This document shows positions 19,360-31,430 of a DNA stretch of 53,500 nucleotides, in pieces. The position numbers were made by a program, and so were the translations under genes. The notes below the pieces were generated by a model. That model searched no databases. It saw only the letters and a program-made list of their open reading frames with translations, and was not told the origin of the DNA. The DNA is taken from assembly GCA_009760855.2 (NCBI GenBank), contig WPIO01000129.1, positions 374,001 to 427,500 of the forward strand. Direction: 5' to 3'. How positions within the stretch are numbered: the stretch's first letter is position 1; each line of letters begins with the position of its first letter. Source of the stretch: Cristatella mucedo (taxonomy: Eukaryota > Bryozoa > Phylactolaemata > Cristatellidae).

Positions 19360-19545
19360 TTAGGTGAGCCGTGATGACTCATAATGTAAAGTGGTTGCTT
19401 TTTTACGACCTCGGCCGCGAGCTTGTGGGTTTGAATCCTGCGGTGGGCAATCCTTTATTGCCACTGCAAGCGGTGGTGATAGGCGTAAAGACTCTTCTGT
19501 CGCTATACAAAAAGAGGCAGATAAATCAGCGAGTATACAGATCTG
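19360..19545 (+). mobile_element. tRNA-derived SINE
   Basis: Full-looking copy: GGTGAGCCGTGATGACTCA head, GTGGGTTTGAATCCTG B-box, then the body with TTTATTGCCACTGCAAGCGG and AAGACTCTTCTGTCGC, ending near GGCAGATAAATCAGCG. Shares the body with the copy at 24960 at high identity. Confidence 0.8.
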
Positions 19546-19683
19546 GATTTCTTATTTAAATGCTCCTAATACTGCAATGATTGCTAAATAATCCTAGTGA
19601 CCCACTGGTCTTGCGTTGCACTACAAGCCTAAATTCTTTCATTCATAATTGTTCTATACTTCCAAACTACTACTCTTTTTATT

Positions 19684-19771
19684 ATGAATGGCCAAGGGGT
19701 AAGGTGCTCGCCTTTGACAACCGAGGGCGGGTGCTTGAGACCTGCAGCATTTTCGAGGCGCCTGGATAGAA

Positions 19772-19772
<1 letters not shown>
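19684..19772 (+). mobile_element. SINE head fragment abutting (CA)n
   Basis: tRNA-like head (GGCCAAGGGGTAAGGTGC, then CGCCTTTGACAACCGAGG) lacking the usual body; it runs directly into the (CA)n tract. Confidence 0.5.

Positions 19773-19850
<78 letters not shown>
19773..19850 (+). repeat. (CA)n microsatellite
   Basis: 39 perfect CA units. Long Val-Cys or Thr-His frames across it are artefacts. Confidence 0.98.
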
Positions 19851-19851
<1 letters not shown>

Positions 19852-21637
19852 CTTCAGTCGAGGATTTCGAGACAGCAAAATTCCACTGTGAGCAAACGGT
19901 CTCTTTGGTAGTCGCATTGGTGGTGATGGCGACTGGTTCATGGCTGACAGTGGATGATGTGACGAACAGTGTCAGAACCTTTAGACTATGCCAAGCATCC
20001 GCCCAATGCAAATGGCGCTTGTTGCTTCAGCGTATGTGCATAATTAATACACCATGCCTGCTGTCGGCGAGATGTTAATGCTGGATATTCTTTTCCAACA
20101 AACCCTTATTGCACTGACAGGCCGAGGGGCCTCCAGCCCCGATATCGAAATAACAGTAAGAATGTCTTAGTGAATCTGCAGATGCATGTCCAAACATATG
20201 TACTATAAGTATGTCAGGGAAACTAGGTCATTGACAAAGTGTTAAATCAACCCAACTAGCAGTGACACTTCACCGAAATAGATTGTTAGAGAATTTGACT
20301 TCACCAGTATATTCGAACGGGATATTAAAGGTCATCCCAAAACAAAAGGAAGTCGACAGTGTCAACAAATCAAGAATAGCATGTTTCTTTGAGCATCAAC
20401 AAATAATAACCGTTAGTAAGGAGATACACTACATTACATAACTAAACTATTCTAGGTGATGCTTTCTCTGAATCCACGTCTGTTTGGCAGGCAGGTAGGA
20501 CATTGGGAGGTGACCCTTGAACTCTATTCTACAGCACACACTTGCCTTGAACAAAAAAACATGGGTCCCTGGCGATGTGGGCCAGCTTGACATCCATGTG
20601 AATAAGTGTAGGCCTCACTCTTCTTGGTGTAGACGGTCTGTCGACGTTTGGGCAGGTTTTATTTGTCTTGTTGACCAGCCATTCTCACAGTTAAGTGGCT
20701 AGATTCAATGCAAAACATATCATCAAACAGTTATTGGCAAAGAACCAGCGTGGGCAACGTGTCTCTACCTAGGTGCTACCTAGCATTACCGTGGCAATCT
20801 AATGCAACATCGCTACTTTTTTCCGATAGGTTGCCATTGCAGTTTCCACAGATCTGTCATAAACCGCGCTGCAAACGATAAAAATTTCTAGGCACATTCC
20901 AATTCTAGCCTTTTCTAATACAATATATTACGCGTTAATGAAGGAGCTTTACCTGTCAGTACAGCTCGTGAACGATTGCATGCACGGAGCGTAATTCTTA
21001 ATCTAGAAAATTCCTCAAGAAGATCGTTGATGTGGCAAGTAGGTAGCGTAACAAAACATATCTCCGTCTGTATACCGAATAATTCTACCACTAGGGTAAA
21101 TATATCCTTTTGAACCATTCGAATTCTAAATCAAATCTTTACAATTGTAATATGAACTTTGATGAATTTAAATGGCTTATATTTTTCACAATATTTAATT
21201 ATTAACGTTGATTCGAACGTAGTACTAACAAAAGCCATTGGCCGATCGTTTGGCAATAAAATAACGAGCGTGATTTTTGTCAGATGCGACTGCTGAGGAG
21301 CCGAACGTGCAGAGCCGAGTACCAGCATAAGAGCCAAGCAATACGAGTGCACCCACGGCAATGAAATGATTCGACAGCTTGTCCGCGCATTGTACACCAT
21401 TATTCCCAGCACCTTCGCTAATTTGTGAATCAACCCACTCCAACCTCTCAGTGCACTCGCTGTGACGTCAGCAAGGGCTCTAGTTTCTGCGAGCCATCCT
21501 GGGACGACTGCTCCTGCCCTATGTTTTTGACCCCGACAATTGCTGGCATCTCAAAGTGGTACATTACGCATGTCCCCACTTTTACTTGGAAATTACTTTT
21601 ACTTTAGAAATTGGCTCGGATAGTATTGTTCCGGTGT

Positions 21638-23370
21638 AGCAGGCTAGAGTATATCCCCCCAGGACCGAGTATAGCCGAGTTTAAAACGGCCTAGGCTACT
21701 TTAAACCTCGGAGGTATATTATGGCCTAGGCCATGTATGCCCCTCTGAGGGCCAAATTATACCCCGCTATATCAATAGTTTTGAGCGGTACATATATGAA
21801 TCTTGATGGAACGGCTCACAAATCCACTCCGGTGCTTAACCTGGCACCTCATTCTCTGCTCGCCCGTTCTTGTCTTATTGCACCCATTGCTCCAATCTCT
21901 CACCGGCCTCGTCTTTTATACAAACTTTTCTTAAGTTGGAATGTTGGCTGTTTGTGCACCGAAAGCCCTCGGGCTTTGTGCATGCTGCAGAAAACTCTCC
22001 TGTGTAGCAATGCGCCTAGTCGTTATGACTCTTCGCTTTTACAGGCGGCCAAACATACTGCGCTCCGAGCTTAACTAGATTCAACAGGGAAACTTAAAAA
22101 CCTGGGATTCGATTCCTGTTGCAAGGGCGGCCGCCTGTATCGCTCTGCTTTTGCGGAATTCTCTCTGTTCGGCTTTAAATCCGCAAAGCCGCAAGTTGTC
22201 TTTAAATATGTCTTTCGCTTCAGCGAGAAGCAGCCCGCGAACTTCGCAGCTTCGATCGCTTCGGGGAAGCTGGTTTCTTTGATAAAATTATATACGCTTA
22301 ATAGATATCCGCAAGTTCTCTGTCGTATATCAGCGGAAATTTGTTTTGAATGTTCTCTGTTTGGATTATTGGCACTGAACAAGCAACAACGGTTAAGTTT
22401 AGTTATAGTTGGGTGCAATTGGGTGCTCTGCGTCATTTATCAGACTGACTATATTCTGGCCTGGAGGGGCATAGTTTAGCCTAGCCTATTTTACGCCCCG
22501 GGAATAAAAGTGGCCCAGGCCATTTTTAATCCGGGTATACCCTGTGCTGGGTATCCTCTGGCCTGTAACTCTGGTTTAACATTCCGGATACTATAGCCAC
22601 TATAGCCCTCCAGGCCAGAATATACCCCGTTTGAAAGACGACGCAGGGGACGAAGTTTTAACAATAATTAACTCAGTATTGATTTTCAGTGGTTATAATA
22701 CTAGCAGAGAACGTTCGCAACAAATTTCCGCCGATACGCGACAAAGAACTTGCAATGATATCTAAAAAGCGTATAGATGAAAGTGAGATTTTCAGTTTGA
22801 TCACTAAAGTATTTTTCAGAAGTAGTCGAACCTGTGGTCATGGTCCGCTTTGAGGTGAAGCAAAGGACAAATTTGTAAACGCCTTGTGGTTTTTTGGATA
22901 ACGGCAAAAATCCCACACTAGCAGGGCGACACAGGTGCCCGCCTTTACGATGGAAAAGAAAATCTTGGGTTTTCAGGATTTCTTATTAAATCGAGGTCCG
23001 CTCGTAATTACGCAGTATGCACACGTTCGGCCGTCTTTAACGGCGCAGAGTCGTAACGACTAGGTGCATTGATACGCAGGAGAGTTTTCTACCGCATGCA
23101 CAAAGCCCGAGGACTTTCGGTACACATACGGAAGCCACCATTCCGACTTACGAACAGTCTGTAGAAACTATGACGCAGGTGAGAGATTGTAGTAACGAGT
23201 GCCTTAAGATAAGAACTGCATCGCTCAAAACTATTGCTATCCTGGAGTATACTTTGGCCAAGAGGGGCATACAGTGGCCAAGGCCATAATATACCTCCGG
23301 GGTATAAAGTGGCTTAGGCCGTTTTAACCCCGGTTATACTCAGGCCTGGGGTATACTTAAGCTTGTTACA
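21638..23370. repeat. 1.7-kb near-continuous palindrome (foldback element)
   Basis: Left and right halves are diverged reverse complements around a centre near 22535. Paired landmarks: CTCGGGCTTTGTGCATG at 21968-21984 with its complement at 23095-23111; GCGGAAATTTGTT at 22333-22345 with its complement at 22719-22731; TATTCTGGCCTGGAGGG at 22452-22468 with its complement at 22606-22622. The ends (21640-21770 and 23245-23368) and the centre carry related modules rich in GGCCTAGGCC and GTATA. Each arm also holds a piece resembling the LINE B 3' UTR (GAAAACTCTCCTG). No coding sequence is recognised, so it is non-autonomous. Confidence 0.85.
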
Positions 23371-23890
23371 AGGGAGGGGACAATTGGAGGCCACCGCATG
23401 AGAACGCTAAGGCGAAAACGCATGCAGTTTGATAGGTAAAACTGGAACATTGCTTACTGGCGATAATTTGAAATGAATACCCCTAATTGTGTGGAGTTTT
23501 TTGTGGAAAAGGCAGCTTTATTGGAGCTCCGATGCTTTATGCCTCCATCTGGGCCGGACCATCGCAAGCCATAGCATGAGAACCTGCAAGCGAAATCGCA
23601 CAAAATTAGGTACGTACACGTAGCATACTGTTCTTTATCATTTACAATCGAACAGCACTTGGGCGAAGCTCTTCATGGAAATGGCAGGTGAATCGCCGTT
23701 CGAATTTATGAATAGGCTGACTGGCCCGGGCCACTTGAGGTCATAGCACGAGAACGATCAAGCGAAATTGCAGGAAATCTACCAAATGGCTAATTCCATT
23801 CTGCATAATTTGAAATCACAACCGCAGTGCTCTGACGTTTATTGTGGAAATGAAAGCTTTATTGCAGTGCATAGCAGTGCCTAGCTGTTA
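23371..23890 (+). repeat. Degenerate tandem repeat, about 175-bp unit, three copies
   Basis: A block of the form GCATGAGAACnnnnAAGCGAAAnCGCA recurs at about 23395, 23573 and 23745 (spacing 178 and 172). Each copy is followed by a TTGTGGAAA or CATGGAAA and GCAGCTTTATT-like block. It begins exactly where the palindrome ends. Confidence 0.55.
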
Positions 23891-24566
23891 TTCGTGGGGC
23901 CTTAAGAACAGTGCGACTGATAAGAATGCACGGATACTGGTGTAATAAGCTCATGTACGACGTGCAGTTTCATAGTTTATTGTTTAATCTCAGCCAACAG
24001 TAAAAGCCTGTATACCTCTCCTGTTGCAAGTCAGCAGTCGTGAACCAAGCAGTGGGTGGGGGTGCATCGTGGTGCCTGAGGGAATTCTGGGTGCAGCTGA
24101 ACAGGTGCCGGAGCAACACTTGGATGGATTGCCAGTGCTGCAATGCGGAAACAGCCAGCGAATGAGGAACCCACGCCTAGCTGAAGAGGGCCATAGCGTA
24201 ATGACAGAAGGCGATTCTTCCCACAGTCAGAATGACCCTTCCAGTTGGCTTCAGCAGGCTTGCAGTTGGCTGGAGAGTTGGTGCCCCATTGGTAAATTGT
24301 GCCACTTGGCTATGTTACAAAGCTCAAGGTCAGGGACAATGACTAGCGCTTGGCTAGATGCAAATCCTGGATATAGAATCGAGAGGCCGCGACATTTGCC
24401 ACAGAGTCAGACATGAATTAGACTAGAACACATGCGTACACGCACTCATTTTTTAACATCATGTGCTTGTCCAATTTGGTATGGGTAGATCATTGAAGAA
24501 GTTCCTGATGATACTTATAAATCTTGCGAGTCCAGGATGCTGCAGATGCATCATATCAAGCAGGTG

Positions 24567-24790
24567 ATAATAATAATATTATTATTAATAATAATAATGC
24601 ACTTGATGAAGCGCCCCCAGAGAACTCAATCTCTTTCTAAGCGCTTTACATTTGCTGCAAAGGAAAGCGTGATTGAATGGTGAGTAATATCATGCTTGAT
24701 AAACATGAATAACATGGTTAGGGGTGACATGCACATGCATGAGTATGGGTTGATGAGTATGGGTGGACAAGGTCAGGGTTTTCAAGTTAG
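24567..24790 (-). mobile_element. LINE A 3' fragment
   Basis: Reverse complement carries the (TTA)n-like tail, the GCGCTTTACATTTGCTGCAAAG block and the GGTTAGGGGTGACATG segment of the LINE A 3' UTR, followed by rearranged sequence. Confidence 0.85.
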
Positions 24791-24959
24791 GGCAAGGTAC
24801 ACACTGCTTCTGCTCTTTCGGCCTTAAGAAGTTGGCCCCAGGATATAGCTACTTCCCTCTGTCCATGGGGCATGGGGGGTAATAGCTCTCCTGCCCCCTG
24901 GCTCCACCCCTGAGTATAGGTAAAATGCTAACGGGCTCGCTGGATTAGACTATTCATGG

Positions 24960-25135
24960 TGAGCCCTAATGGCTCACTAGGTAAGGCGGTTGCTTTTCAC
25001 GACCTCGGCATCGAGGTCGTGGGTTCGAATCCTGTGTGGGCAATCCTTTATTGCCACTGCAAGCGGTGGTGATAGCCGTAAAGACTCTTCTGTCGCTAAA
25101 CAAAAAGAGGCTGTTAAAACAGCTAGAATTTTTTA
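24960..25135 (+). mobile_element. tRNA-derived SINE, best-preserved copy
   Basis: A-box-like TGGCTCACTAGGTAAGGCGG, B-box GTGGGTTCGAATCC, the shared body (TTTATTGCCACTGCAAGCGG, AAGACTCTTCTGTCGC) and the AAAGAGGC...CAGCTAG end. It serves as the reference for the family in this window. Confidence 0.85.
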
Positions 25136-25500
25136 TTCCTTAATCAAGGGCGGAAATCCGTCATTTTGGAATAACTGCAGCAACTCGGTACCTAAATGCA
25201 ATTAAGAAAATGCACATCTCTTCAGAAAATTGCACGATAGTTCAGCAAGGGTACGAAAGTCGCCATGCGGCCTTTGGCTTTGCTGAGAGCATGGCACTGC
25301 CTGGGGTTAGTTAACTCCGTAAAATCCGCAGAAAAAGTATTTGAAGAATGGCTGCATCGGCTGCTGTCACATTTAGGAAGCGACAGAGCTATCGGTACCC
25401 AGTATGAATGTAGGTGCTGAGGATACCAGACTGCTTAACTAGCCTAGCAGTAACAACTCATGTAATAGTTTGAGTCCCCATGAACCATCTTTGGCAGGGG

Positions 25501-25830
25501 TAATAATTATAATAATAATAATACATTTGTATAGTACACTAAGAGAACTAAATCTCCTTAGGCACTTTACAAATGCTGCAAAAGGAAGCATGTCATTTGG
25601 CTAATTATAACATGGCACAGTGACAGACCGCATAGGTACTTTAAGAACATTGACAGGGATCCAGCAAATGCTGTGAGGAACCTGTGGGGTTTAGCTTTGT
25701 ATTAAATATCGTCATGTTTGAGGATGTCGTTACGTCAGTCGAGAGCTGGATTCTGGCTTCGAGAGCATGGTAACTAAGCACATGATCTCCGCTGGATTTG
25801 AGGCTGTAAGAGGCACAACTAAACGATGAA
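25501..25830 (-). mobile_element. Old LINE A 3' fragment
   Basis: A diverged copy: ATAATAATAATA tail, GGCACTTTACAAATGCTGCAAA block, and the C-terminal coding end, recognisable in reverse complement from the segment matching 1200-1350. More diverged than the copies at 46 and 31431. Confidence 0.7.
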
Positions 25831-25875
25831 GGGCACACTATTCATCTGTTGTCTGAGTCAAGCAGCTAGAAGCAA

Positions 25876-25935
25876 GAAAGAGAGAGAGAGAGAGAGCAAG
25901 AGAGAGAGAGAGAGAAAGGGAGGGAGGGAGAGATC
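25876..25935 (+). repeat. (GA)n-rich tract
   Basis: Interrupted GA/GAGG repeat of about 60 bases. Confidence 0.9.
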
Positions 25936-27990
25936 AGCCGTGCAAGAGCGCCGATGAAAATTTCGATTCGTTTTTAGCCAGCTATTGATCAAGATGCCCT
26001 CACCACGATGTGTGTGAGACGCGATCTGGCAGAGAGCTGATACAGCTATTTGCTAACCATCTGCTACTTTTCGGGCAGTATTTCTGGCTTCATAGTGGGC
26101 TTTGGGCACTACCTGCGTGCTCAAGCTACAACAGAATGTTGGAATTTCAGATAATGCTATTATGGCATTAAAGGAAGTTGCTGAGAAAGAAGCCTTAAAA
26201 GTACCAGTGAGTTCCAAAAACAGACTTCTGCACAAAACTCGACTGGAAGTCGGGTCCTGCTCAAGCATTTGATTTAGAACACTAGACAGATGTATTGATT
26301 CCATTGATGCAGCACACACGATTACAATGCACGTACATCCGGCCTTTAATCTTTTGCTCTGTCGTTAAGATTTGAGGTGCTCATATTATTCGTACAGTTG
26401 ACCTAACGTGTCACCCCAATGCTAGTCCAGTTTAGTATGTTTTTTGGGCATAAAGCAATTTGACATATCCAGGAAAGGCACCATCAATGCAACATGGCTA
26501 TATGCTCGGCATCTTGGCCTGCATACTTTGCCATAGTTGTAGCTAGCACTTTCAACGTGGTCTATAGATTGTGAGGATACTCCTGAAAATTAACGAGTGA
26601 CAGGCTTTCAAGCAAGCGCAGCCTCCGTTGTTATCTAGTGTTTTTGCGTTTGGCAGATCATTTGCACGAGCCTGACTAGGAAACCTCTCTGCAAGCTAGC
26701 CAGCCCTACCACTATTAATGATGCCTCTGACAACCAGCGTGAGTTGAATTTGTGAAGACACCAAAGCAACATGTAAATAATTGAGCTATTCATGGATGCT
26801 GTCTCTTTTTACATGAATCGGCCGTGCACCTCTATGGCGTTCAAGATTTGGATGCAAGTATTGCTTTAGTGTCCTTGTAGTTGCTAGTTACGTCGAAGCA
26901 CTCGGAAGCCCTGAGGGTATTGCGCCTATGTGCATTGGATTCTTGTCGTATAAACGATAGAAACAACTACCCATTTGTTTGTCTCACAGTGCTGAACCAC
27001 GACACCTCAGCCGAGTCTCACACTGTTCAGAGCGACAATGGCAGGGTGACCTATTCAGCTTTACCGCCAAGCACAGCACCTGAAGATCACTGGGCTCGGT
27101 GAGTGCCAGTGCAGTGGCTGCCCTGCAGTGTCTGAGTATTCCAGGGCAGATGCTCGGCCACCTAAAGAAAGCCGTTGTCTTGCTGCTTTGGCAGTCGGCA
27201 GACAAAGGCCTGTCTCTGATGCCTAAGCCGGCTGCACCCACCTGGCTGCCTTCGAGATCACGTGACCAATAACGAACCTCCCCTAATTGGTTTACATATA
27301 TGAAAACTATACAAAACAGGGCGAAGCTGATCGATGAAGGCCTCATAAAGGAAGCAGCTGCCGGCCAGCTGATCGGCTGGTGTAGCTGCTGCTGCCGATT
27401 CACCAATACATTCACCCACAGAGCTGCCAAGTGGCAGCCTGCTCTGCAAAGACCGACGACATTCGACTGCATCCCCTTGCTCGCCGGCTGATTGTGGTGG
27501 TAAGCGACTGGCAGCTAGTCTATGTTTATAATTAGCCTCTGCCGTTAGCTGCAGCCACCGATGGGTACCCATCTCGTGGCTAGAGCACGCCCCCTTCCTT
27601 CATAGGTAGTAGGGGTTTCCTTGTTCCACTGCCGATGGGACCCGGAGGGCAGACGGCACGTTGTGGTGGCGCTGGCAGTCTGCCGAAGGCTGCCTGCAGC
27701 AACCGCAGATCGGTCAGCTTGGCCAGCCAGGCAACGACTTCGGTGTCAGGCAAGCAAGAGGCAGCAGCAGCTGCTGCAGCTGCAGCTGTGAGCACTGGAG
27801 CTGCCTATCGTGCTATGGTCTACATGTCCCAGAGCACACATGGGTTGTGAGTAGCTGTCGCTCAGTGCTTTCCCTCCGCGGTGCGACCTTACTACCTAGA
27901 GCTGCTGCTGCTGCAGTGCTGCTGCAGGGGACTATGCTATTTGCCTGATGCCAACACAGTTGCTATAGCAGCGACTTAAGGTGAATGGCA

Positions 27991-28022
27991 AATGCTGCTG
28001 CTGCTGCTGCTGCTGCTGCTGT
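27991..28022 (+). repeat. (CTG)n triplet repeat
   Basis: About ten consecutive CTG units; part of a CAG/CTG-rich neighbourhood. Confidence 0.9.
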
Positions 28023-28120
28023 GGATGATGTTGATGAGCCGAGCGCTTGCCGTCTAGGCTCGTTGAGGCTGTCTGGTACCCCTGAGCAAACGAAAAAACT
28101 GCTCTCCAAGAGACTTGGGC

Positions 28121-28147
28121 TGCAATTGCATTGCATTGCATTGCATT
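28121..28147 (+). repeat. (ATTGC)n short tandem repeat
   Basis: Five pentamer units of TTGCA/GCATT type. Confidence 0.85.
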
Positions 28148-29817
28148 TACAGCTGACTTATATTCAGTAAGGCTGTATGGTGCAGTGGACCCAAGATATG
28201 GCTTAGCATTAGCAGCCTGAATGTGCCAGATTTATTTGTTGAGTTAAAGCTAATTCATGCTAACACTTGCCATTCGCGCCCAAATATGTGTCTGTTTTCT
28301 CTGTCTCGACTGTGTGCTAAGACTGGTTGCAGCACGCAGTGGCAGAGCCGGGATTCTCATCTAGTGGGCAAGACCTGGAAATGCAAAAATCATTGCTCAA
28401 AATCAGTGTTCATTCGAGACAAACTCGGCAGTCGCTCATCAAGTGAAAGAAATGGAGACGTAATGTCGTCGTTGGAGACGGTCGGTGGGTGTAGCAATAG
28501 AAGGCGGCCCAGGTCGCTGACCTGCTCTAGGGGGGCCAGTGCCTCCTGTTTCCCCATCCGGCTCTGCCACAGGCTGCACGACAATTCTGCCCACGGAAAT
28601 CGTCAGTCGTGCTTTTGTACAGCAAGCGTGTTACATTGTGCATCGTCTGCATGCTAATAGGTATTTATTTATCTTTCTGATTTGCACCATTGCTTATGTA
28701 TGCAAATGCCTATCAAATCGTTGGCAGCTTGCCCTGGTCACGAAAGCTGCCTCTACTTAAGTCCTCTGCCTGTCTGCCCAGCTAATACTTTGCAAGCAGC
28801 ATGCATCACTAGGGCATTGCGGATTGCACAGAGCCTAGATTCATCTGGTGGCTGGTTGACAATCATGCTTACTCCAAAGTATAAACTTCAGAGTCCATTT
28901 TACTGGCTCGTTTGCTGTGATCTTGGTCCAGTTTCGTTCACAGCAGCAGCAGCAGCAGAAGCTGGGGCAGCAGCAGCTGGGCATTTCTGAGCACCACGCA
29001 GCAGCCTGTTGGCATCAGACGGCAGCGGTTTTCAGCAATGCTTGCGCCGACTGGCTATACTGATAGACACCTTGGTTAGCACACCAAGCCTCTCATGCAA
29101 AACGTGCCCACACTCACATGCAGACACACGTGCACATGCACCATTCACCCAAGCACCTGCCCAGGTTGGAAGCTGCATTTTCCTCACAGCAGAAATCATT
29201 TTCTCTTGCATAAGGAATTCGGTTGATAGGCACTCTGTTAATTTCAGCCAGCTGCTGCCTGTCATTGGTTTTGCTAGCAATGGCCAAGCAGGGGCCTGAC
29301 AGCAGTGTGCTGCTGCTGGTCTGGCGATGCACACCTTTTAGTGGAGAAGTTTACATCGGCAGACTCAGCAGCCTTCTGTGCATCACCAGAAGAGCCCCAA
29401 GGGCCACCTTCCTCTCTTTCAGCAGGCGATTGTAAGCTGGCAGGACTCGAGCCCAGGATCCTGGTCGTGACGTGTGAGCAGCTTAGCCAAGGAGGCCAAG
29501 ACCCTGCTAGAAGAAGGGCAAGAGAAGGGGGCACGGTGCGCAAAGACCATGCACGCTTATACCACATCGGCATAGAGGAAAATGGATGGTCAAAAGACGA
29601 GCACGTAGATGTGGTCAGACCGGACAAGCGTGCGTTCACAACCGAGTCGAAACACCTCGAAGCTTCTGACTCGCCTGTCTGTGCGGTAGATTGGCTGAGT
29701 AGAAGTAGCTGGGTAGGCTTGTATTGCTTGGATTGCTCCCCAGTCTGACTTGAGGTCCTGGTCTGTACATTTAGATAAGTTACCAAGCGGCAAGAAGAAC
29801 AGAGAGAGAAAAGAAAG

Positions 29818-30128
29818 ATGCAAGAGAAAAGAAAAGGCACGACAGAAGGAGAAAGAGAGAGCCAGAGAGAGAGAGAGAGAAAAGAGAGAGAGAGAGCAAG
29901 GAAGAGAGAGACAGATACAGACAGAGACAGACAGAGACAGACAGAGACAGACAGAGACAGACAGAGACAGACAGAGACAGACAGAGACAGACAGAGACAG
30001 ACAGAGACAGACAGAGACAGACAGACAGAGACAGACAGAGACAGACAGAGACAGACAGAGACAGACAGAGACAGACAGAGACAGACAGACAGACAGACAG
30101 AGACAGACAGAGACAGACAGAGACAGAC

Positions 30129-30159
<31 letters not shown>

Positions 30160-30312
30160 GACAGACAGAGACAGACAGAGACAGACAGAGACAGACAGAG
30201 ACAGACAGAGACAGACAGAGACAGACAGAGACAGACAGAGACAGACAGAGACAGACAGAGACAGACAGAGACAGACAGAGACAGACAGAGACAGACAGAG
30301 ACAGACACAGAC

Positions 30313-30351
<39 letters not shown>

Positions 30352-30577
30352 GACAGACAGAGACAGACAGAGACAGACAGAGACAGACAGAGACAGACAG
30401 AGACAGACAGAGACAGACAGAGACAGACAGAGACAGACAGAGACAGAGACAGACAGAGACAGACAGAGACAGACAGAGACAGACAGGGACAGACAGAGAC
30501 AGACAGAGACAGACAGGGACAGACAGAGACAGACAGGGACAGACAGAGACAGACAGAGACAGAGAAAGACGTAGAGC

Positions 30578-30622
<45 letters not shown>

Positions 30623-30625
30623 AGA
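29818..30625 (+). repeat. Decamer satellite-like array (ACAGACAGAG)n with GA-rich flanks
   Basis: Dominant unit is a 10-mer, ACAGACAGAG, repeated more than 55 times between about 29925 and 30570, with occasional pure ACAG runs (30085-30100, 30137-30158), an extra GA block at 30318-30342 and point variants (GGGACAG) near 30486-30540. Both flanks are (GA)n-rich. As the unit is not divisible by three it gives long stop-free frames on both strands that code only for D/R/Q/T or S/V/C/L; these are artefacts. Confidence 0.97.
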
Positions 30626-31211
30626 GAGGGAGGGGGCAGGGAGAGAGAGAGACAATGAGACCGACAGAGATGCCTGCAGGGGACGTGGCCGCAGGCTGTG
30701 AATGTACTGCATGGAGCCCAACAACTCAGTGTCAATGCAAACCAGTAGGCGGACCCTTCCTTGAAAGTGGAAGAGCAGCATGGTTACAGCTGGTGATAGT
30801 AGCATGTTGCACGGTTGGTGTGAATTTGAGAGCTGATGACAGAAGCTAGGGCTGGCATGCATACTGAGCAAAATGGAGGACAAATCAGCATTTTAATGAT
30901 GGTACCAGTGTGTTAATGTTCACCTTGAGAGAGGCAATCCGAAGATACAGTTCTACAGGCAGCGACCTTCCACGGCAGCTCAAACATATGAGGGCAGCAG
31001 GATGGTGTCAGGCATTGAGCCACTATTCCGGTAGGCTAGGCATGCTGTGGTGCACCCAGGACCCGTTGTCCCATTTGATTTGAGCTGGAATGCCCAAGCA
31101 CACTGCCGACATCTGGTTAGCCACCTCCCTTCTTAGCTAAGGCTCAGCTATGTCAGAAATTGCATGTTAACAAGGAAACAGGCAAAGTGGTGGGCTTTTC
31201 ACTCAGCAGTC

Positions 31212-31430
31212 TACCGGCGCACCTTGACTGTATAGGGCACTGAGCTATAGTAATGCAAAGTAATGTAATGTAATGTAATGTATCTCCGTCTGCAACTCCA
31301 CAAAGCCATAAAGACTACGTGAGTGTTACGAAGGAGAGTTTTGTATAGCGCACCACAGCCTAAGCGGCTTTCGGAACGCATTCGGTAGCCAACAGACTTC
31401 GTCTCACGCAACAAAGAGAATGTGGGAAGC
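31212..31430 (-). mobile_element. LINE B 3' end, right-hand part of a split copy
   Basis: Reverse complement matches 38465-38625: TGCTTCCCAC, the CTCTTTGT block, CAAAACTCTCCT and the GTGGAGTTGCAGACGGAGATAC end, followed by a short (ATTAC)n tail at 31250-31282. Confidence 0.85.

Larger units (their letters stand above)
13241..21637. other. Host intergenic DNA, no gene supported
   Basis: Only short frames are present and none shows a recognisable motif or a codon pattern. The stretch holds a (GA)n tract, SINE copies, a (CA)n tract, short LINE A tail fragments (about 17541-17610 and 18590-18660) and an A/T-rich low-complexity run at 15650-15765. The rest is plain unique-looking sequence. Confidence 0.6.
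23891..31210. other. Host repeat-rich intergenic DNA, no gene supported
   Basis: Contains LINE A tails, a SINE, GA-rich and CAG/CTG-rich tracts and the decamer array. Frames such as 24024-24416 or 28223-28657 show no motif. A stretch at 27340-29000 is unusually rich in CAG/CTG triplets but without a convincing coding frame. Confidence 0.5.

Noticed and set aside
19629-20011. Frames with poly Val-Cys or Thr-His
   Set aside because: Artefacts of the (CA)n microsatellite.
24024-24416. 130-codon frame
   Set aside because: No motif, no splice context, lies in repeat-rich DNA; begins without a convincing start.
24960-25035. tRNA gene
   Set aside because: A- and B-box-like segments are present but the same sequence recurs with a fixed non-tRNA body; it is a SINE.
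29925-30570. CRISPR-like array
   Set aside because: Units are 10 bases with no unique spacers, in a eukaryotic context.
29274-30883. Very long open frames (up to 381 codons) on both strands over the decamer array
   Set aside because: They are produced by a stop-free 10-base repeat read in all frames; products are only D/R/Q/T or S/V/C/L repeats.
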